Shown here piece by piece: positions 21,885 to 31,466 of a stretch of 64,000 nt of DNA. The DNA comes from Crambe crambe (Eukaryota > Porifera > Demospongiae > Poecilosclerida > Crambeidae): NCBI GenBank assembly GCA_963924555.1, contig OZ004585.1, forward strand, positions 5,097,488 to 5,161,487, written 5' to 3'. Numbering within the stretch: the first letter of the stretch is position 1; every line of letters begins with the position of its first letter. Under the pieces are notes generated by a model, which was given only the letters and a program-made list of their open reading frames with translations, searched no databases and had not been told where the DNA came from. The position numbers and the translations under genes were made by a program.

Positions 21885-22250
21885 TTTCGTTTTGGACACG
21901 CCCCAAAAGGCAAGTGGTCTATAATGAATAGGTAATGACATGCAAATATAATAAATAAATTTAAAAAAAAAATGAAACAAGTAAAGAAAAAAACATTTAT
22001 TTAAATAAATGAAGGTGATGTAGGGATGACTAGTTAAATGGTCAAAAAAGAGTTGAAACAAGAGCTGAATGGATGAGATTATGCAAGGATGAAGTCGAAT
22101 CCGGGTGCAGTCACTAACTAGGTGTGACGTGCCCATATTCGACTTCATCCTCATCCATTCAGCTCTTATTTCAACTCTTTTTTGACCATTTAACTAGTCA
22201 TCCCTACATCACCTTCATTTATTTAAATGAATGTTTTTTCTTTACTTGTT
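21885..22250. mobile_element. Foldback MITE with GATGTAGGGATGACTAG arms
   Basis: The left arm (about 21975-22110) and right arm (about 22135-22250) are complementary: AAGGTGATGTAGGGATGACT / AGTCATCCCTACATCACCTT and GAGTTGAAACAAGAGCTGAA. The loop holds CGAATCCGGGTGCAGTCAC. No coding capacity. Confidence 0.75.
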
Positions 22251-22309
22251 GCAGCGAGCGAGCGCAGCGAGCAAGCTGACTCTCAGGTCATGACTCATTG
22301 AAATTGTAA

Positions 22310-22445
22310 GTAATAGTTATTAACCAAGCGCTAGGTTTGTAGTCGAATTATAAGCACGAGGCCCGAGTTCGCCCTCGGGCCGAGTGCTTATAATTCACTA
22401 CAAACCGCACGCGCGCGGTTAATAACTATTTTATAGCCCGCGCGA
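22310..22445. repeat. Hairpin repeat (GTTATTAACC arms)
   Basis: AGTTATTAACCAAGCGC, GGTTTGTAGT and GAATTATAAGCA on the left pair with TGCTTATAATTC, ACTACAAACC and GCGGTTAATAACT on the right. The loop is GGCCCGAGTTCGCCCTCGGGCC. Confidence 0.7.
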
Positions 22446-22844
22446 GTGTACTACGCATGCTCAGTGCTTCTGTCTCTATAGCGATGTAGCTACTTTTTGG
22501 CTGCTTACAAGAATATGGCCATCCCACTTCAATGTCGTGATTCATACGGTACCGAACTATCTTTCACTCTATAACCCACCCACTCGCTGTGCTTTAACTT
22601 GCTCACGTAAGGTAGGGGCACAGCGTCATAATTATGGTTGGATGCTGAATGGCAAGTAGGGCAGCTAGTGCAGAATACCAGCCACGCTGTTACACAGCTC
22701 GCAAGTTCTGCCTTTTATGCTGGCTACTTTCTGAAAAACTTGTTGGGTTTGAAATGTGGAATGTGGTCAATGAATATCATTATAGCGTGCACACCGATAA
22801 AATTCTTTTCTAAGAGTAGTTAGTATAAGGACAGAACTCTATAC
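22446..22844. other. Unassigned stretch between hairpins
   Basis: Nothing recognised. A 61-codon frame at 22638-22823 (+) has no domain or neighbour support and is not annotated as a gene. Confidence 0.4.
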
Positions 22845-22990
22845 ATAATAGTTAGACAACGAGACCGAGGGATCTACCGTCTGTAGAAACCCGAAGGCCC
22901 TGGGCTGTAGCGTCTCGAGCGTAGCGAGGGCACTACTAGGGGCCTGAGGGTTTCTACAGACGGTAGATCCCGTTGGTCGAGGTGTCTAAC
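22845..22990. repeat. Hairpin repeat (TAGTTAGACA arms)
   Basis: TAGTTAGACAACGAGACCGA and GATCTACCGTCTGTAGAAAC pair with GTTTCTACAGACGGTAGATC and TCGAGGTGTCTAACTA. A GACCAATCAGATT box follows at 23159. Confidence 0.75.
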
Positions 22991-23325
22991 TATTTTAGAA
23001 CATGCCAATAACCTTGACAACCTAGCGCTATAGCTAGCTAGCTAGTTTCAAATACTCGGCATGGGGTGTATATATGTAGACTTACCTATGCCCTGAGAGG
23101 AGGTAAGTCTATATGTAGACACCTCCCAGTAAATAAGTGAACTGGTCTACCTCTAACTGACCAATCAGATTGTAGGAATCAATCAAGCCATGTTCTAATG
23201 TCACATACTCACCTTTCAGTCTAGTCACAACTCCTTAAAAGTGCAATATCAACTTTGCAGAATCTATATCTAACTTTTCCCTGTAAACACCACCCCAGGC
23301 TATGATTACATGCACTGTATCACAT

Positions 23326-24045
23326 CATAGACTATATAGGTTCCAACATGGACTGGAAACGCCTATTAAATTAATATTAACAAGCACTTCCGGTTGTGTG
23401 ATATCCGTGTTGCACCTATTGCGCTGCAGCTGTATCTCCATGAACAGGAAAGATCACTTTAGTGGTTAACCATACAAGCTTGTAAGTGGCTATGAAGAGG
23501 CTGAACTCTGCCAGGGAGACTATACTACAAGATGCCAAGACCTTGGGATTATTGTCATAGCAAAACTCGAGTTAAAGTGTGCTCTAGCAGTTAGAATTGC
23601 ATATAAATACTTTGTGTAATCTTATCTCCTGAAGTAGTTCTATCATCCATAGCTAGTTGATGTGGTTGAGGACTTGAAGTACATGTTAGTAAATTGTTTT
23701 AAAAGATACACATCAACTTTCTACTACATTGTTACTAACTACTACACCTTTCTTTGTCAAATAGTATACCTGCTTTGTGTAATTTTCTAGGACCAAGTTT
23801 AACCAATCCAGCTCATACTGTAATATAAGCAGTTCATATAAAGTTTGCAGTGTTGCATGGCATTGTTTTTATCCATTTTGGGTACATATTTGGTTGTAGA
23901 AATTCACTAGACAGTTAATTAATTGATGGAAACAGCTGGCCCAGAATACAATATCTGGCAAGTATTACCATAAATATACGGAATACCGCAAGGCGGATGT
24001 AATTAATCATTTCCAGTCCATTCTGGAACCTCTATAGTCTATGAT
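23326..24045. mobile_element. 720-bp TIR element (ATCATAGACTATAGAGGTTCC ends)
   Basis: The left end is ATAGACTATATAGGTTCCAA and the right end GGAACCTCTATAGTCTATGA. The right two-thirds (GACCTTGGGATTATTGTCAT to the end) also occurs at 30093-30605 and 37073-37567 in the receptor intergenic DNA, where the left end is missing. No transposase. Confidence 0.75.
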
Positions 24046-24118
24046 CACATTTATAAATCCATGTAAATCGGCCCGTTACCATGGCAATGGGGTATAAATA
24101 TATATATATATATATAAT

Positions 24119-26210
24119 TGCAGCGAGCGAGCGAGCTGACTCTCAGGTCATGACTCATTGAAATTTTAAATATATATCTAGGTCTACACTCCAAAATGCC
24201 CCAGGCGTACGTATGTATGGTACATGTCGTGTATAGTAGCGCCTGCGCCATAATACGCATGCTCCAATAATTGTAATTGTTTTCTACAGCCATTTATCAT
24301 AAAGGCAATAGGCTTATCAAAGTGAATTGTAGGCACTTGGCTTATCTAAGTGCTTGTGGTAAGTATTTACAGCTTTTGTTGCTGGAGCTTTTTGGTTACT
24401 TACATGACTCTTGTCTATCAAGCACTGGAGCCTATCATGCTCACTTGCTCACTGTCTAAAGCTAAAATAGTAGTTGTTGCTTATCTAATAGTAGTTGTCG
24501 CTTATCTAATACATATAACAGGGGTGTATCCACAGAATTTTGAGTGGCCCGGGTGTGCTTGTGCGTGGGATCACCACGCCCACTTTATCCTTTAACCCAC
24601 TTATCACAAGGATGCTAATGTGATCATGATTCTTGAAGGTTCATATAATCACTTAGCTAACTCTGCAGGCATGGGATGAAATTATAATTATTAATTGGAT
24701 AATAAAAATGGTCTGGTGAAAACCGGACCAACCAGAGTGGTGGATACACCCCTGTATAAACTAATCTTCTAAAGAGTTGTAGCACTAAAGAATGCTTGCT
24801 CGCTCGCTGTCAACTGAATATTGAACATTCCCCTAGTTACAGCGAGCGAGCGCAGCGAGCGAGCTGACTCTCAGGTCATGACTCATTGAAATTTTAAATA
24901 TATATATATATATCTAGGTCTACACTCCAAAATGCCTCGGGCGTACGTACGTACGTACGTACGTACGTGTCGTGCAATAGTAGCGCCCTGCGCCCTTCCG
25001 CTTAGATAATAGTAGCTGCACCCTTCTTCATCCAATACTTATTACTGTTGCTAGCTAGTCTAGCTTTTATGATAAATTGATTTGATTAAAAAAAAAAATA
25101 GATAATAGTAGCTGCGCCCTTCTTCATCCAATACTTATTACTGTTGCTAGCTAGTCTAGCTTTTGTGATAAATTGATTTGATTTAAAAAAAATAAAAATA
25201 AATAAATAGTAGCGCCCTGCGCGTACATTTATGCGCATGCTCCAATTGTAATTGCTTGATTGATTTCTACATCGCCTTGTTTATAGCGTGGTGGATAGTA
25301 AGGCTAGGCTTATCTAAGTGGATTGTAGGCACTAGACATATCTAAGTACTTTGTGGTAAGTATTTAGCTTTCTATACATGCAGCTGCCTGCCACTCCACT
25401 TACATAAGCACCATTACATGACTCTTAGCAATATCAAGCACTGAAGCCTATCAGCTACTTTAATTGCTCACTTGCTCACTGTCAAATGCTGCACATTGCT
25501 ACAGATACTCAACAGCAAATGAAAATCGTTGAAGAATACTTGCTTGCTCGCTCGCTGTCAACTGAATGTTGAACATTGCCCTAGTATCTAGGTCTACACT
25601 CCAAAATGCCCCCGGCGTACGTACGTACGTACGTACGTACGTGTCGTGCAATAGTAGCACGACAAAAAAAAAAAAAAAATTTGAGTGACGTAAAAATAGT
25701 AGCGCCCCTGCGTGTGCATTTATGCGCATGCTCCAGTTGTACTTGCTTGATTGATTTCTACATCGCTTTGTATATAGCATGGTGGATAGTAGGGCTCATC
25801 TAAGTGGATTGTAGGCACTAGACATATCTAAGTGCTTTGTGGTAAGTACTTAGCTTTCTATGCATGCAACTGCCTGCCACTTAGCTACATAACACAACAG
25901 CAAAGCACAAATGAACTATCAGCTCAACATTTCTACAGCCTTTTGGGCAGCAGGCACAAGAGGCTTATCTAAGTGGCTTGTAGGCACTAGGCTTATCTAA
26001 GTGCTTTGAGGTAAGCATATATGCAGCTTCCTGCCACCACTTACATGACTCTTAGCAATATCAAGCACTGAAGCCTATCAGCTACTTTAATTGCTCACTG
26101 TCAAATGCTGCACATTGCTACAGATACTCAACAGCAAATGAAAATCGTTGAAGAATACTTGCTTGCTCGCTCGCTGTCAACTGAATGTTGAACATTGCCC
26201 TAGTAATAAA
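24119..26210. repeat. Tandem units of the GAGCGAGC family (three)
   Basis: Each unit starts AGCGAGCGAGC, GACTCTCAGGTCATGACTCA, then a CTAGGTCTACACTCCAAAAT block with a GTAC microsatellite, a GCGCATGCTCCAATTG box and TCTAAGTGCTTTGTGGTAAG, and ends CTTGCTCGCTCGCTGTCAAC and CATTGCCCTAGT. Units: about 24119-24837, 24840-25585 and 25587-26206 (first block missing). The start and end motifs are complementary. Other copies lie near 3061, 45640, 56170-56470 and 60660. An A-run and two GATAAATTGATTTGATT tails occur at 25070-25200. Confidence 0.7.
24519..24754. mobile_element. CAGGGG...CCCCTG MITE with TATAA duplication
   Basis: Ends CAGGGGTGTATCCAC and GTGGATACACCCCTG, flanked on both sides by TATAA. 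236 bp, no ORF. It is inserted in the first tandem unit and is the same structural class as 4361-4539 and 60826-61114. Confidence 0.75.
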
Positions 26211-26232
26211 GTTTCATTGTCATGAATTACAG

Positions 26233-26325
26233 TTTCTTAAGTGTTGATATGTAGAGCTTGTAAACTTTATAAGCATTTAACAGCTTTAATGTTTTGCCCC
26301 TTTTCTCATGTACTATCATATGTAA
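26233..26325. mobile_element. Right part of the split MITE
   Basis: AGCTTGTAAACTTTATAAGC and CCCCTTTTCTCATGTACTAT match the right end of the complete element 55267-55500. Beyond it, ATGTAAATTCAATGAAAAAA is the same receptor-intron sequence that lies beside the stalk exons at 12.38 kb, which ties 12.57 kb to 26.33 kb. Confidence 0.6.
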
Positions 26326-26773
26326 ATTCAATGAAAAAATACAACAGGGTGGGAGGACACTCGTTCTTTTTCTTTATAATGGCATGCATAAGCTGGAGAA
26401 AAGTTAGGCTGTGCTATGGCTACATTCCATGTGAATTATAGAGCTACGTCCTTGTATTCAGTCTGTTTTATTCTTAGTACAGTTGACTACTAAGATGCAT
26501 AGTTGTCACACTCTCATTACCAATCACCTGAAACTTCTAATAACCTATCACATTGCCACTACACAGTGCAACTGAGATAGTGATTTGATTTGGAGGTGCG
26601 TTTGCTGATTTTTATTTAATTGTCCTATGGTATAGCTACACTTGAAGATCAATGTTGGAACTGAATTTTGAAATTCTTAGAGTGCACTAAGGACTAGCTA
26701 GTAGCTACGTACTATCCACTTCAACATAATTAACTGTAGCATTATAGTTTCATAACATAAATATCACACTTAC

Positions 26774-27133
26774 CTATTGTAGTACTCTTTTCCTGTCGAG
26801 GATGTACAATCAATGTAACAGTAGCATTATTCATCTGCAGATTTTGTTCTACTATACAATTAATAGCGTAGGTTTTCTTCTCCATTATAACAGAATGAAC
26901 CTCACCAGTCCTGATCTCCAAGGTAGTGTTTATGATGAAGCTATTGCTATTTGTACTTTGAGTTTTATTTGTAGAAATCCCATTCTGTTCACAGCTATCA
27001 GGACCACAAGATGATCCGTTAAATGTCCATCTCAAACTGATATTACTTCCCATAGCATTGCACTGAAATATAGCTGTGTCACCATTTGTTATATTCTGGG
27101 TTGATGGTGGAAACACTGATACTTCACTCCTCT
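26774..27133 (-). CDS. Gene A exon 3: Ig-like 3
   Basis: 360 nt, phase 1-1, acceptor TATTTCAG, donor GTAAGTGTG. Hallmarks: DTAIFQCNAMGSNISLRWTF and KKTYAINCIVEQ. Here the sequence follows gene C, not gene B. Confidence 0.8.
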
Positions 27134-29583
27134 CTGAAATAATATGTGCTGATTATGCTTGGAGCCATAATATATATTCCTTATTCCTATAGGTGAGTTT
27201 TACTGCTATGCATTATGGCTTCATTCATCATTATAGCTATAGAGCTATAGATATAAGTAGCTACTTAACTATGATGTCTTATGGTAAGATCTTACCTAGT
27301 ATAAGAAATTCCATAAGTGGTCCCAATATTGTATCCAATGGACAACGCTGAGGATCAGAGCAACGTTTCAATATTACTTTACATCGAAATACCATCTCAT
27401 CAGTGGAGTTAAATATCGATACAGAAAGGGTTCTGTTATCTTGAGAGAGTATGTATCCTCTTGACTCTGAATCATTCATTACTTGAATTGGAGTTGAATC
27501 CACAAATTGCTCCCATATTATAGTGTATGAATTGTGTACAGTAGGCAGTGGTATGGGGCACATCAACATTGCATATGTATCATTACGGAATACACCAGTC
27601 ATGGTAGTTTGATTAGACACTGTTGGGATAGCTGCACCATAATGGAATGTATTTGTACTAATGCATGGATTCTAAATAGCTAATTATTCTTAGATGATAG
27701 CTATTCAGTAGCCCAGTGTATTAAAAGCATTGGTATACAGATTGAGATTTCTTAACCGTGAATATCTGACAAAGTATAGCTAGTAGATGTATTTGCTGCA
27801 TAGCTATATTATAGCTACAGCAGACTTCCACAATAAACGATAGCTAGCTAGCATGTGGCTAACCTATAGGATCATGTGTCAGCGTGTAACTAAGTCAGCA
27901 TGTGCAGTGCCATGTGGCATGTTATGTTTAACTTGAGAGTATACATTTTATGGTCACAACAATCTCCTCATGCAGTGGAAGCAGTGTCAAAATTCTGCCC
28001 AAAGCCTAGTGAACCCCACCTGACTGCTATTGAATGCATTCTGAGGTATTAAAGGGAACAGCAAGTCTTTCACTTAAAGTTTGAAGACTTGATCGGATTT
28101 TCAATGCAGATTGGCAGGGAACCAGGATGAGAGCCACTCTGATTTTTTCTTCTCATGGCAGATTGACCAGTTAGTTGAAACAAGCAATTATGGCCCTGTC
28201 TACATCCGAGGCAGAATATTTAGCCCTCGATGTTATAACACAAGAAGCCGTTTGGCTCAATAGGCCCAACTGTGCTGATGATAGAGGATGCTAGCTATGG
28301 CAAGGAATTTAGTGATACTACTCTGTGTGAGAAGCTGTGCTGGAGGAAATTATCAGCTTGAGCTAAATAGTGTAGTTCAAATAGTTTTACTTAGAACTGG
28401 CTGTGCTATTTGGGTACATTAAAGTTGGGTTGTTACTAAAAACAGAGGATATTTTCTGAGGAAAGATTTACATAACATAGTTATCAATTAACATGGCCAT
28501 GTTGCAGTAAAGTTTCTTTGGGAATTAAGGAATCATCGTAACAAATGTTTATTCCTTAATGCAATAGCTATACATGAACTACCAGTCAGTTTTTGACTGA
28601 ATAATGTATACCAACATGGCACTAACATCAACTTGGGACCAATGTGACCCAGTCCCAACATAGGGACCAGGTCCCACATCAACATGGAACCAAACTGTCC
28701 AGGTCCCACATCAACTTGGGACCAATGGGACCAATAATTAAAGAAGGCATAGCACCAATTCAACTATAGGGATGAATGGACCAGGTCCCAACATCAAAAT
28801 GTGATCAATGGGACCAGGTCCTAACATCCAGATCCCACTGGGTCACAACATAAACTTGGGGACCAGGTCCAAACATCAACTTGGAATCAATGGGGGATCC
28901 AAATCAACTTGGGACCAATGGGACCAGGTCACAACTTCAACTTGGGACCATGCAATGAGACCAGATACCAACATCAACTTGGGACCAATGGGACTAGGTC
29001 CCACATCAACTTGGAATCAATGGGACAGACATTTCCAATACCAATGGCATCTTTAGCTACATACATACAACTTTTTCGTAATCCTACACTGTAAAAATGA
29101 AAGTGTGTACTGCACACTAAATTGTCCCAATAGCTACACACACCAAAAACAAAAACAGTGTGTGTATTGGGACAAAATGGTGTGCAGTAAACACTTTCAT
29201 TTTTACAATGATATGGTAGGACATTGCATGTACAACATTGTAGCTACACATAGCTAATAATTACCATAAAACATGATAGCCTTTGAGTATTCTTCTCCAG
29301 CAGTGCAGCGAACACTTGCCTCGAAATATTCAGTTATATCACATGTGAAATACTCCTCATTTATGTCTGTAGATTGATTCCTGATAAGCACACCCATACT
29401 GTCATTAATTTCAAATCTTGCATCAGGATAAGCCATACCATCAATTGGATCACGACACTCAAATCTGAACACATTTGGAGCTTCCCTTCGTGAAGGAAAG
29501 TAGAAGTCCAGAACAGGAATCCCCAAGACAGTATAGATGGAGCATAAAATTATAGTGGCTCTGCTAATAAGCAAAGAGACCAT
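26774..29583 (-). CDS. Gene A: three-Ig receptor, 5' part (3 exons here)
   Basis: Exons 29265-29583, 27296-27631 and 26774-27133 (minus, all joints phase 1) encode a signal peptide and three Ig-like domains in 338 codons. Nearly the same protein as gene B. The next exons in B are Pro/Thr stalk exons; for gene A these are found only at 12.47-12.54 and 12.30-12.36 kb, beyond 13.7 kb of nested repeats. No membrane-span or tail exon is visible to the left, so the gene is either cut at its 3' end or continues outside the window. If it is transcribed without them it could make a secreted Ig protein. About 15 N-glycosylation motifs (NQT, NRT, NST, NIT, NKT and so on) mark it as extracellular. Confidence 0.7.
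27296..27631 (-). CDS. Gene A exon 2: Ig-like 2
   Basis: 336 nt, phase 1-1, acceptor GGTGCAG, donor GTAAGATC. Hallmarks: AMLMCPIPLP, YTIIWEQF, NRTLSVSIFNSTDEMVFRCK. Protein identical to gene B exon 2. Confidence 0.8.
28620..29040. repeat. GGGACCA minisatellite in gene A intron 1
   Basis: Units of about 30 bp built from CAACTTGGGACCAATGGGAC and CAGGTCCCAACAT. Contains the self-complementary GGGACCAGGTCCC. Equivalent arrays lie in intron 1 of genes B (35185-35440) and C (43920-44470), so the array is older than the gene duplications. The + strand frames are not genes. Confidence 0.85.
29090..29207. mobile_element. Palindromic MITE in gene A intron 1
   Basis: ACTGTAAAAATGAAAGTGTG / CACTTTCATTTTTACAATG arms with TTGTCCCAATA / TATTGGGACAA inside. 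Same insertion in gene B (35503-35615). Gene C has uninterrupted intron at the matching place (about 44565-44590). Confidence 0.8.
29265..29583 (-). CDS. Gene A exon 1: signal peptide + Ig-like 1
   Basis: 319 nt. ATG at 29583; MVSLLISRATIILCSIYTVL is the signal peptide. Then GIPVLDFYFPSRREAP and an Ig-like fold with FECRDP and VRCTAGEEYSKA as the disulfide pair. Donor GTAATTATT. Confidence 0.8.
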
Positions 29584-29699
29584 GATAAATTCTTGCCTGA
29601 AGATCTGAAACTACAATTTGATTGCTACCTACCTAGCCAAAATAGGATGTTTAGAATTGGGAGATGTGTTGATTAAGCTGAATGATAACTTTAGTATCC

Positions 29700-29870
29700 C
29701 AATAATAATAATACGGAAGTATATATACCTATCAGAGAGAGTGGCAGCTAATAGAGAAGAAGAATGCAGCAACATACCTGCTTGTTGTATTTCTGAAATG
29801 GTAGCTAAGTCTCTGATCCTGAAACTTGTTCTACACCTTCTAATAGGCTCTATAGTTAGCTAGTATAGGC
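29700..29870 (-). promoter_or_regulatory. 5' flank of gene A derived from a terminal-hairpin element
   Basis: On the minus strand it reads CAAGTTTCAGGATCAGAGAC and CATTTCAGAAATACAACAAG then CAG|GTATGTTGC, matching the body of the elements at 5873 and 6829, and ends near TATCAGAGAGAGTGGCAGC. The CAG|GTATGT is a plausible 5'UTR splice donor, with ATTGTAG acceptor just before the ATG exon. Promoter role is inference. Confidence 0.45.
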
Positions 29871-31225
29871 AGGATGTGCATTCATTGTAGCTTTTGTTGA
29901 GTCCAAATTAATGGAATTCCACTTTTGTATTTTGTATTAGGCTCACGTCATCCCTAGCCATAGTAATTGGATGGTAGTCTGATAACCAGTAGCTATAATA
30001 AAAAGTTTAGCTCAGTATGTCACTACAGCTACATAGCTATACATCAGAGCATAAACCCTAGGCATAAGTCTGGTTATGAATAAAGCCTTGACCTTGGGAT
30101 TATTGTCATAGCAAGACTCGAGTTAAAGTATGTTCTAACAGTTTAAGTTGCATAATAACTATTTTGTGTAATTTTATCTCCTGAAGTAGCTCTATCACCC
30201 ATAGTTAAATGTGGTTGAGGACTTGAAGTGCATGTTAGTAACATTTGTTTTAAAAGATACAGATCAACTTTCTACTACATTGTTACTACATAACTACGTA
30301 TGTACTACACCTTTCTTTGTCAAATAGTATAACTACCTGCTTTGTGTAATTTTCTTGGACAAAGTTCAACCAATTCAGCTCATACTATAATATAAGCAGC
30401 TCATATAAAGTTTGCAGTATTGCATGGTATTGCCATTTTGGGTACACATTTGGTTGTATTAGACAGACAGTTAATTAATTGATGGAAACAGCCGACCAGA
30501 ATACAATATCCGGACTTACTATAATATGCGGTACACCGGTACACTGCAAGGAGGATGTAGCTAATTAGACATATCCAGTCCATTCTGGAACCTCTATAGT
30601 CTATGACTTCAGTCAAGTAACCCCTTACCCATCACCAATATTACCAAACTATGAGCTAACTATTCCAACTTCACTCCCTTTATATTCATCTTGGCCTGTC
30701 ATGTAGGAATATAGCTCGTAGTTAGTGATGGATATAAGGGGCTACTTGACTGAAGTTCTGCTGAATTTTTTTGAACCGCACACAGCCATCTCTACTTTTC
30801 TTTTTTAAATATTCTTCCCTTTATAAGATATGATATGTACAGCAGACTTTTTAACTAATCTTGTGCCTTATGTGTGTGCTGAGGGTTAGCACTTCAGTAT
30901 TGCTAGGTAAGTTTTAAATTGAATAGCTAGCTACATTGGCCGAGAAAATCCTGGTCTTGGAGCAACATTACAATTATGAAAGTTGATATTGACAAGACCC
31001 TTTCCCTGAGGAGGTGCAGGGTTTCGCTTATGAGAAAAACTGATATAGCTACGTAGCTATGTATATATTAAATAGCTACTCTAGCTGTAGGCTAGTTTTG
31101 TGGGTGTGGTTAAGGCAGTTTGTAAACTTAGTTTCTTGTTTAGACACGGCTATTTGCACAAAAACTATACAGTACACAATTACATAACTGCAATCACTGT
31201 CTTGATTTCTTTCGTCCTTTACTCC
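29871..31225. other. Intergenic DNA between genes A and B
   Basis: Duplicated as 36900-38210. Holds the truncated relative of the 23.3-24.0 kb TIR element (30093-30605) and a foldback at 30606-30766 (ACTTCAGTCAAGTAACCCCT / GGGGCTACTTGACTGAAGT). After that about 450 bp to the gene B stop with no gene seen. Confidence 0.6.
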
Positions 31226-31466
31226 TTATGCTAAACATTGTTGGATTTTGTCATTCTCATGGACATCAAGATAACTGCAAAGTTTTATGTCTTCATACTC
31301 ATGATGACAAGAATTAGCAACTTCATTAAATACTGCATAAGCAGGGCACTTTGCTATGTTGTATATGCTGGGGTGATCTAAGATTTCCTCATATATTACT
31401 TTCTCTGGTGAGGATTCCACTCTGTTTTTAACTGAATTTGACTGATTGCTAGATTCTTGTCCTAAC
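31226..31466 (-). CDS. Gene B cytoplasmic tail exon
   Basis: 241 nt ending TAA (31226-31228). Encodes the five-tyrosine tail. Three tyrosines have Ile or Val at +3. An acidic/polar, non-catalytic tail. Confidence 0.85.

Noticed and set aside
28620..29040. Regular repeats that might be read as a CRISPR array
   Set aside because: No unique spacers; units are a eukaryotic minisatellite in an intron, with equivalents in two paralogues.
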